A stretch of 64,000 nt of DNA, taken from positions 1-64,000 of the forward strand of contig JAPOHW010000001.1 in the NCBI GenBank assembly GCA_029979265.1. The letters are read 5' to 3'. Below are positions 59,841 through 64,000 of the stretch, piece by piece (positions within the stretch are counted from its first letter, which is position 1; every line of letters begins with the position of its first letter). The DNA comes from Actinomycetota bacterium. Lineage in GTDB: Bacteria; Actinomycetota; Acidimicrobiia; Acidimicrobiales; Aldehydirespiratoraceae. The notes below the pieces were generated by a model. The model was not told the origin of the DNA, searched no databases, and saw only the letters and a program-made list of their open reading frames with translations. A program made the position numbers and the translations under genes.

Positions 59841-60782
59841 TCAGGCGCCGCCCTGATGAGCCCACAGGGCTGCGCCGAGCGCGCCGGCGTCATCGCCCAG
59901 TTCGGCCATCACGATGTTCACCGGCGGGCGGTACTCGCCGCCGAGGGTGAGCGTGTCGAGCCATCGAGCCGTGCCTGCTCGGAGTGGCTCACCGATGTCG
60001 GTGAGGCCGCCGCCGAGCACGATCCGCTCCGGGTCGAAGATCATGACGAGGTTGGCGAGTCCCACGGCCACCTGGCGGCAGAAGCCGTCGAAAATGCGTT
60101 CCGCCTCCTTGTCGCCGCGCCCGAGGGCCTCGGCCACGGTGAAGCCCGTGATGGCGGCAACGGAACCGGCGAGGCTCAGTGCCGACGGAAAGAGTCCGAT
60201 CTGGGCCTGCGACCGGCCGATCTGGCCGAGCGCAGTACCTGATGCGTAATACTCCCAGGGGCCCTGTTGGCCGGTGTGATGGGTGGGGCCGTTGGCATCG
60301 ACGACCATGTGGCCACTCTCGCCGGCAAACCCGTTGTGGCCGTGAATCAGTCGTCCGCCGCACACGAAGCCGCTGCCGATACCAGTGCCGAGCGTGACGA
60401 GCATGAAGTCGTCGCTGCCGCGGCCAGCGCCCAACCGGCCCTCGGCCCAGGTGGCGGCGGTTGCGTCGTTCATGACGACGACGTCGAGCCCTGTGCGTTC
60501 GGCAAGTTCGGTGCCGAGGGGGTATTCGATCAGTTCGGGGAGGTTGGGGGAGTAGTGGATGACGCCAGATCGATGCGCCAGGCCAGCGACACCGAGGCCG
60601 ATCGCGTCGAGTTCGACGTTGTTGTGCTTTCGCATCCGGTCGATCATGCGCAGGAGGGTCTCGAGCAGGACGGGCCCGGGCCCCGCACTCGATTCGCGAT
60701 CGCGATCGCTGATCGCTCCGGTCGCCGGGTCGATGAGCAACGCTCGGGCGTTCGTGCCACCGACGTCGAATCCGAGGATCAT
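59841..60782 (-). CDS. ROK-family sugar kinase lacking the zinc cysteines
   Basis: This is a 313-residue ROK protein with ATP phosphate motif GFDVGGTNARALLID, the catalytic Asp in VVVMNDATAATWAEG, and LVTLGTGIGSGFVCGG. In typical ROK kinases GH is followed by a CxCGxxGC zinc site; here the region reads ESGHMVVDANGPTHHTGQQG, then PWEYYASG, so the His is present but the Cys residues are not. It may still be a glucokinase-like enzyme. The ORF track adds 22 residues upstream. Confidence 0.85.
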   Translation of the reverse strand: MILGFDVGGTNARALLIDPATGAISDRDRESSAGPGPVLLETLLRMIDRMRKHNNVELDAIGLGVAGLAHRSGVIHYSPNLPELIEYPLGTELAERTGLDVVVMNDATAATWAEGRLGAGRGSDDFMLVTLGTGIGSGFVCGGRLIHGHNGFAGESGHMVVDANGPTHHTGQQGPWEYYASGTALGQIGRSQAQIGLFPSALSLAGSVAAITGFTVAEALGRGDKEAERIFDGFCRQVAVGLANLVMIFDPERIVLGGGLTDIGEPLRAGTARWLDTLTLGGEYRPPVNIVMAELGDDAGALGAALWAHQGGA

Positions 60783-60793
60783 GGTCGCCGAGG

Positions 60794-61882
60794 CTAGACG
60801 TTGATGGCGGTGCCGCCGACAGCAGCACTCGCCACGGCGGCGTCGCACAGCTCCTGGATGCGGAGTCCTTCGGTGAAGGAGGGCTCCACCGGTTTGCGGG
60901 TCCTGACGCTGTGGATGAAGTCACCGACCATCGCCCCCCCGCCCCGGAAGACATCGCGGTACGTGTTGTGGACGGTGTCTCGTCGAGCGCCTGCCCAGAG
61001 ATCGTCGGGGATCGAGAGCACGTTCGCCGGTCCCGGCTCACCGGCTTTCACCCCGCGGACTTCCTGACGTCTGTCCCAATCGCATGTGGCGTAGAGCGAG
61101 CCTTCGCTGCCGTGCGCGTCGAACTCGTGGGTCTGGCCGAACGCCGTACCCTCCCAGCACACGGCGCTCACCTGAACGGTCGCATACGCACCCGAGACGA
61201 ATCCGAGTGTCATGACCGCTGAGTCTTCGCCCCGAACGTAGGGGTGACCGTCGGGTCGTTCGTCGCGGGGGACGAACGAACGCGAGATGCACGAGATCGA
61301 CTCGACCTCGCCGAAGAACCAGCGGGCCAGATGGAGGAAATGGCTCCCGATGTCGCCGATGACGCCGCTTCCGGCTGCAGCCCGGTCGAACCGCCAGGCG
61401 TACTCGCCGTCGCGAGCGAACCCGGTGAAGTAGCGCAGCCCGAGGTGGAACGGATCGCCGAGATAGCCATCGTCGATCAACCGCTTCAGCCATTGGTTGA
61501 CCGGCATGTAGCGGTAGGTGAAGGGCACGAGCGTCACCGCGCCGGCGGAGACCGCTGCACTGTGCATCTCGCGGGCTTCGTCGACGGTGACGCCGAGGGG
61601 TTTCTCGCAGAGAACATCGAGCCCATGGGCGAGTGCCTGCATGGTGAGCGGGTGGTGCGAATCGTTGGCCGACGCAATGACGACCGCATCCATCGGGGTG
61701 TCAAAGAAGGCGTCGGCCTCGGTGGCCCACGTCCCGATGTTCCAGCGGTCGGCAAACGCCTGGGTCCGGCTTCCGTCTCGGCCCAGCGTGGCGACGACCT
61801 CGACGTCACCGATACTGCGGAGCGCCGGCAGATACATGGCGTCCGCCCACCAGGACGTGCCGATGATCCCGACTCTGGTCAT
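60794..61882 (-). CDS. Gfo/Idh/MocA-family oxidoreductase
   Basis: This is a 362-residue NAD(P)-dependent dehydrogenase. RVGIIGTSWWADAMYLPALR starts the Rossmann domain, CEKPLGVTVDEAREM is the EKP motif and GVIGDIGSHFLHLARWFFG holds the Asp/His pair of the active site. Members oxidise or epimerise sugars, inositols or sugar acids. The start is one base after the PhyH stop. With xylA and xylB it suggests use of a pentose or a related sugar derivative. Confidence 0.9.
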   Translation of the reverse strand: MTRVGIIGTSWWADAMYLPALRSIGDVEVVATLGRDGSRTQAFADRWNIGTWATEADAFFDTPMDAVVIASANDSHHPLTMQALAHGLDVLCEKPLGVTVDEAREMHSAAVSAGAVTLVPFTYRYMPVNQWLKRLIDDGYLGDPFHLGLRYFTGFARDGEYAWRFDRAAAGSGVIGDIGSHFLHLARWFFGEVESISCISRSFVPRDERPDGHPYVRGEDSAVMTLGFVSGAYATVQVSAVCWEGTAFGQTHEFDAHGSEGSLYATCDWDRRQEVRGVKAGEPGPANVLSIPDDLWAGARRDTVHNTYRDVFRGGGAMVGDFIHSVRTRKPVEPSFTEGLRIQELCDAAVASAAVGGTAINV

Positions 61883-61883
61883 C

Positions 61884-62774
61884 TCATGCTTCGATCGCGG
61901 AGTGACTCTCGGCATCGACGTCGCGACCGATCGTGGCCTCGCCCGTGTTGTCGTCGAGAATTTCGGGGTACGGATATTCGAGTGCCATCAACTGGCGAAG
62001 CATCGGTGTCGCCCGTTCGACGACGTCGGGGCGAACGCCACGACGAAGGTCCTCGAGTGGCGCAACGAACTTCGGCAGGTATTCGATGAGCACGCCGGTG
62101 CGGTCGACGTCGTCGCTGACATTGGGCATGGCGCAGTGCCAGCACATCCCGTTGAAGATGACACAGTCGCCCGGGTCGCCGGTCATCCGAGCGGCATTGT
62201 CGAAGAAGTGATCCCGGTCGTGTTCGTCGGGATAGCGAAGGTCGCCCTGGCTGTTCGGGAGGAATGCGGTTGCACCCGAGTCCGGTGTGAACGGATCGAG
62301 CAGGATCGTGGCCTGTGCATTCAGCGGAAATGACGAGTTGATGTTCATCGGGAACTCGTTGCGCTTGTACATGTCCCAGTACGGATAGTCGACGTGAGGC
62401 TCTTGGCCGGGTCCACCGGGAAGCAGTCGATTGGCGGCGACCGATCCCATGATGAAGGCCGACCCCAGAAAACGGCCGACGATCTGTATCACCGTCGGTT
62501 GCTGCACCATTCGCTCGAAGACGGTCCCCTTGTTGAGCAGGTTCCATACCCGTCGCTGCAGGTGGATGGTGTCGGCGTTCGCGCCTTGGAAGTGGGTCTC
62601 CTTGTCGCCCTCGGTATCGGAGTAGTGGTGGATCAGGCGGCGAGCCTCTGCGATCTCGTCGGCCGGGAACGCCTGGCGGATCACGATCGCACCGGCGCCG
62701 GTGAGCAACTCGGCGAGGAGGTCCGGCATCTGTTCGTCGAGGTTGTGGACGTCGACTTCGAGGAGAGCGGTCAT
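61884..62774 (-). CDS. Phytanoyl-CoA dioxygenase (PhyH)-family protein
   Basis: This is a 296-residue Fe(II)/2-oxoglutarate oxygenase. Metal ligands are His and Asp in QEPHVDYPYWDMY and the distal His in MCWHCAMPNVSDD; the Arg in DDVDRTGVLIEYL is expected to hold 2-oxoglutarate. FNGMCWHCAMP is typical of bacterial PhyH proteins. It hydroxylates a small molecule or lipid, and the substrate is unknown. Its place between a sterol-desaturase-type protein and a sugar dehydrogenase is unusual. Confidence 0.88.
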   Translation of the reverse strand: MTALLEVDVHNLDEQMPDLLAELLTGAGAIVIRQAFPADEIAEARRLIHHYSDTEGDKETHFQGANADTIHLQRRVWNLLNKGTVFERMVQQPTVIQIVGRFLGSAFIMGSVAANRLLPGGPGQEPHVDYPYWDMYKRNEFPMNINSSFPLNAQATILLDPFTPDSGATAFLPNSQGDLRYPDEHDRDHFFDNAARMTGDPGDCVIFNGMCWHCAMPNVSDDVDRTGVLIEYLPKFVAPLEDLRRGVRPDVVERATPMLRQLMALEYPYPEILDDNTGEATIGRDVDAESHSAIEA

Positions 62775-62778
62775 GTCA

Positions 62779-63732
62779 TCATCCTGTTCTGCTCCGGCGG
62801 CGGGCTGCCAGCCGGGCGTCGGAGTCGGGGCTTCCGTCGTGAAACGAGCCGAACCAACGATCGAGCGGAAAGACTCCGTCGGCGTAGTTCACCTCGAACA
62901 ACGAATGGTGGAGATAGTGGGCGTGCCCGTTGGTGGGGTAGCGGTAGCGGCCGAGTTCGACGTACTCGAAGCCGACGTGGCCCGGGATCGGTGCCAGGTT
63001 GAGATGGACCATGTTGAACACGGCGTGTACCGGGTGTGACAGCACCACCCAGTGGAGGGCGATCGACGAGAAGTACACGATGTGTTCGAGCGGGTGCATC
63101 GACATTCCCGACCACGGCCCCGGGTTGGTGTTGCGATGGTGCAGGCTGTGCACCCGTCGGTAGAGCGCCCGCACGTGAATCAGGCGGTGGACTGCGTAGA
63201 AATGGAGTTCACGCAACAGCACGGTTGCCGGAAACAGTGCGACGAACCACACCGGATGGGCGGCCCAGTCGAGCCAGCCGATACGACCGCTCGAGAACAA
63301 CCAGAGGGTGGTTGCCTCCCAGGCGGTACCGATGGGGACCGCACTGGCCAGCGTCCAGAACACGTTCTCGCGCGTCTGGTTTCCGAACGTCCGGTTGCCG
63401 GCCCGTGGGCGCGGCCAGCTCGGGTTGAACTTATACTGCTCCCCCTGGCTTCGGCGCAAGGCGACCCACCAGTGCGTTGCGCCGTACACGGCGGCGACGA
63501 CGACGAGATTGCGAACGAGCAGGAAACCGACCCAGCCGGGTTCGAGTGTGGTCATGGTCTCGGTCGCAGGCGTTGCCCACGTCCAGAGGGCCACGGCGAT
63601 GACGAATACGATGGCGTTGGTGGGAAAGACGAAGTGCGGGAGCCAGCGGAGAAGGGCCCGGGGTCGGGGTGGCCACACGAACACCGGTGCATAGGCCACC
63701 GGGGCAGGCCTCCAGGGGGCCGGCTCGGTCAT
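62779..63732 (-). CDS. Sterol desaturase/fatty acid hydroxylase-family membrane protein
   Basis: This is a 317-residue membrane diiron oxygenase. Histidine boxes are in LHFYAVHRLIHVRALYRRVH, HSLHHRNTNPGP, MHPLEHIVYF and GHAHYLHHSLFEVNYADG, and four or so hydrophobic segments precede and separate them. Members add hydroxyl groups or double bonds to sterols, carotenoids or fatty acids. The start overlaps the LacI stop (ATGA). Confidence 0.9.
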   Translation of the reverse strand: MTEPAPWRPAPVAYAPVFVWPPRPRALLRWLPHFVFPTNAIVFVIAVALWTWATPATETMTTLEPGWVGFLLVRNLVVVAAVYGATHWWVALRRSQGEQYKFNPSWPRPRAGNRTFGNQTRENVFWTLASAVPIGTAWEATTLWLFSSGRIGWLDWAAHPVWFVALFPATVLLRELHFYAVHRLIHVRALYRRVHSLHHRNTNPGPWSGMSMHPLEHIVYFSSIALHWVVLSHPVHAVFNMVHLNLAPIPGHVGFEYVELGRYRYPTNGHAHYLHHSLFEVNYADGVFPLDRWFGSFHDGSPDSDARLAARRRSRTG

Positions 63733-64000
63733 CGAGTGGTGCCGTCGTGTCGTGGCGGTCCGGTGCTTCCCCTCACGGCGAGCGTCGGTGCGAGATCGAG
63801 GTTCGTCGGCTTGGTTCGGTTGTCCTCGATACGTTCGAGCATCGTCTGTACTGCAAGTTCGCCCATCTTTCGGCGGGGCTGATCGACGGCCGTGAGCGAC
63901 ATGTGATTGAGCTGGGCGATGAACGTGTTGTCGTAGCCGACCACCGAGACATCGTCGGGCACGCGGAGTCCGGCCGACTCGAGAACGTCGAGCACTCCTG
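63729..64000 (-). CDS. LacI-family transcriptional regulator (partial, N-terminus beyond window)
   Basis: Only the C-terminal 90 or so residues are in the window; the ATG given in the ORF track at 63995 is internal. GLRVPDDVSVVGYDNTFIAQ and HMSLTAVDQPRRKMGELAVQ are classic for the sugar-binding domain of LacI/GalR proteins. The DNA-binding part lies to the right of the window. As first known gene of the operon it probably controls the xylose genes in response to a sugar. Confidence 0.88.
   Translation of the reverse strand, partial: GVLDVLESAGLRVPDDVSVVGYDNTFIAQLNHMSLTAVDQPRRKMGELAVQTMLERIEDNRTKPTNLDLAPTLAVRGSTGPPRHDGTTR

Overview
The window is ordinary high-GC bacterial chromosome, densely coded on both strands. 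The longest stretch without a gene is about 180 bases (34806-34987), so there is no gap over 300 bases. I see no tRNA, rRNA, CRISPR array, insertion sequence, integrase or phage gene. Gene content suggests an actinobacterium, most likely Acidimicrobiia (Ilumatobacter-like). The pointers are a bacterial proteasome activator (Bpa), an actinobacterial-style ECF sigma/membrane anti-sigma pair, an Ada-AlkA fusion, a heterotetrameric sarcosine oxidase operon, many SDR enzymes, and Thr-rich linkers on exported proteins. This placement is inference.

Layout. 0-1.2 kb: ECF sigma factor and a coupled membrane anti-sigma candidate that runs off the left edge. 1.3-13.9 kb: EamA permease, SDRs, a DAO oxidoreductase, alkylation repair (Ada-AlkA plus Ogt), class II aldolase, malate synthase G, M20 peptidase, KAS III-like enzyme and class V aminotransferase. 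13.9-22.4 kb: soxBDAG on the minus strand, and divergently a LysR regulator, MFS transporter, TauD-type dioxygenase and a fungal-type cytosine deaminase. 22.4-34.8 kb: GDPD lipoprotein, exonuclease III, pyrE-pyrC, rhomboid protease, VOC protein, SDR, Bpa, TypA, and an envelope-sugar group (methyltransferase, flippase-like protein, GT2, GT39). 35-43.5 kb: P450, FKBP, small SHOCT-like protein, aldo/keto reductase, EngB, SDRs, GH3 enzyme, SRPBCC protein and a long-form GAPDH.

43.5-47.5 kb is the most interesting part. It is a minus-strand operon of quinone oxidoreductase, an AhpD/CMD-like protein, a SnoaL-like protein and an acyl-CoA ligase. The CMD gene is split in the ORF track by an in-frame TGA. 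Reading the TGA as selenocysteine restores the complete AhpD signature (Glu, 12 residues, C-x-x-U-x3-H), and a bacterial-SECIS-like hairpin follows the TGA at suitable distance. I propose one 319-residue selenoprotein rather than two truncated ORFs.

47.5-57 kb: NamZ-type muramidase lipoprotein, shikimate kinase, FAH-family hydrolase, aminotransferase, arylamine N-acetyltransferase, Bcr/CflA-type transporter with TetR regulator, IlvD, and a stand-alone LigD-type polymerase domain. 57-64 kb: a tightly packed minus-strand operon headed by a LacI regulator (cut by the right edge), followed by sterol-desaturase-family protein, PhyH dioxygenase, Gfo/Idh/MocA dehydrogenase, ROK kinase, xylose isomerase and xylulokinase. 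This is a pentose-use operon that also carries lipid-type oxygenases.
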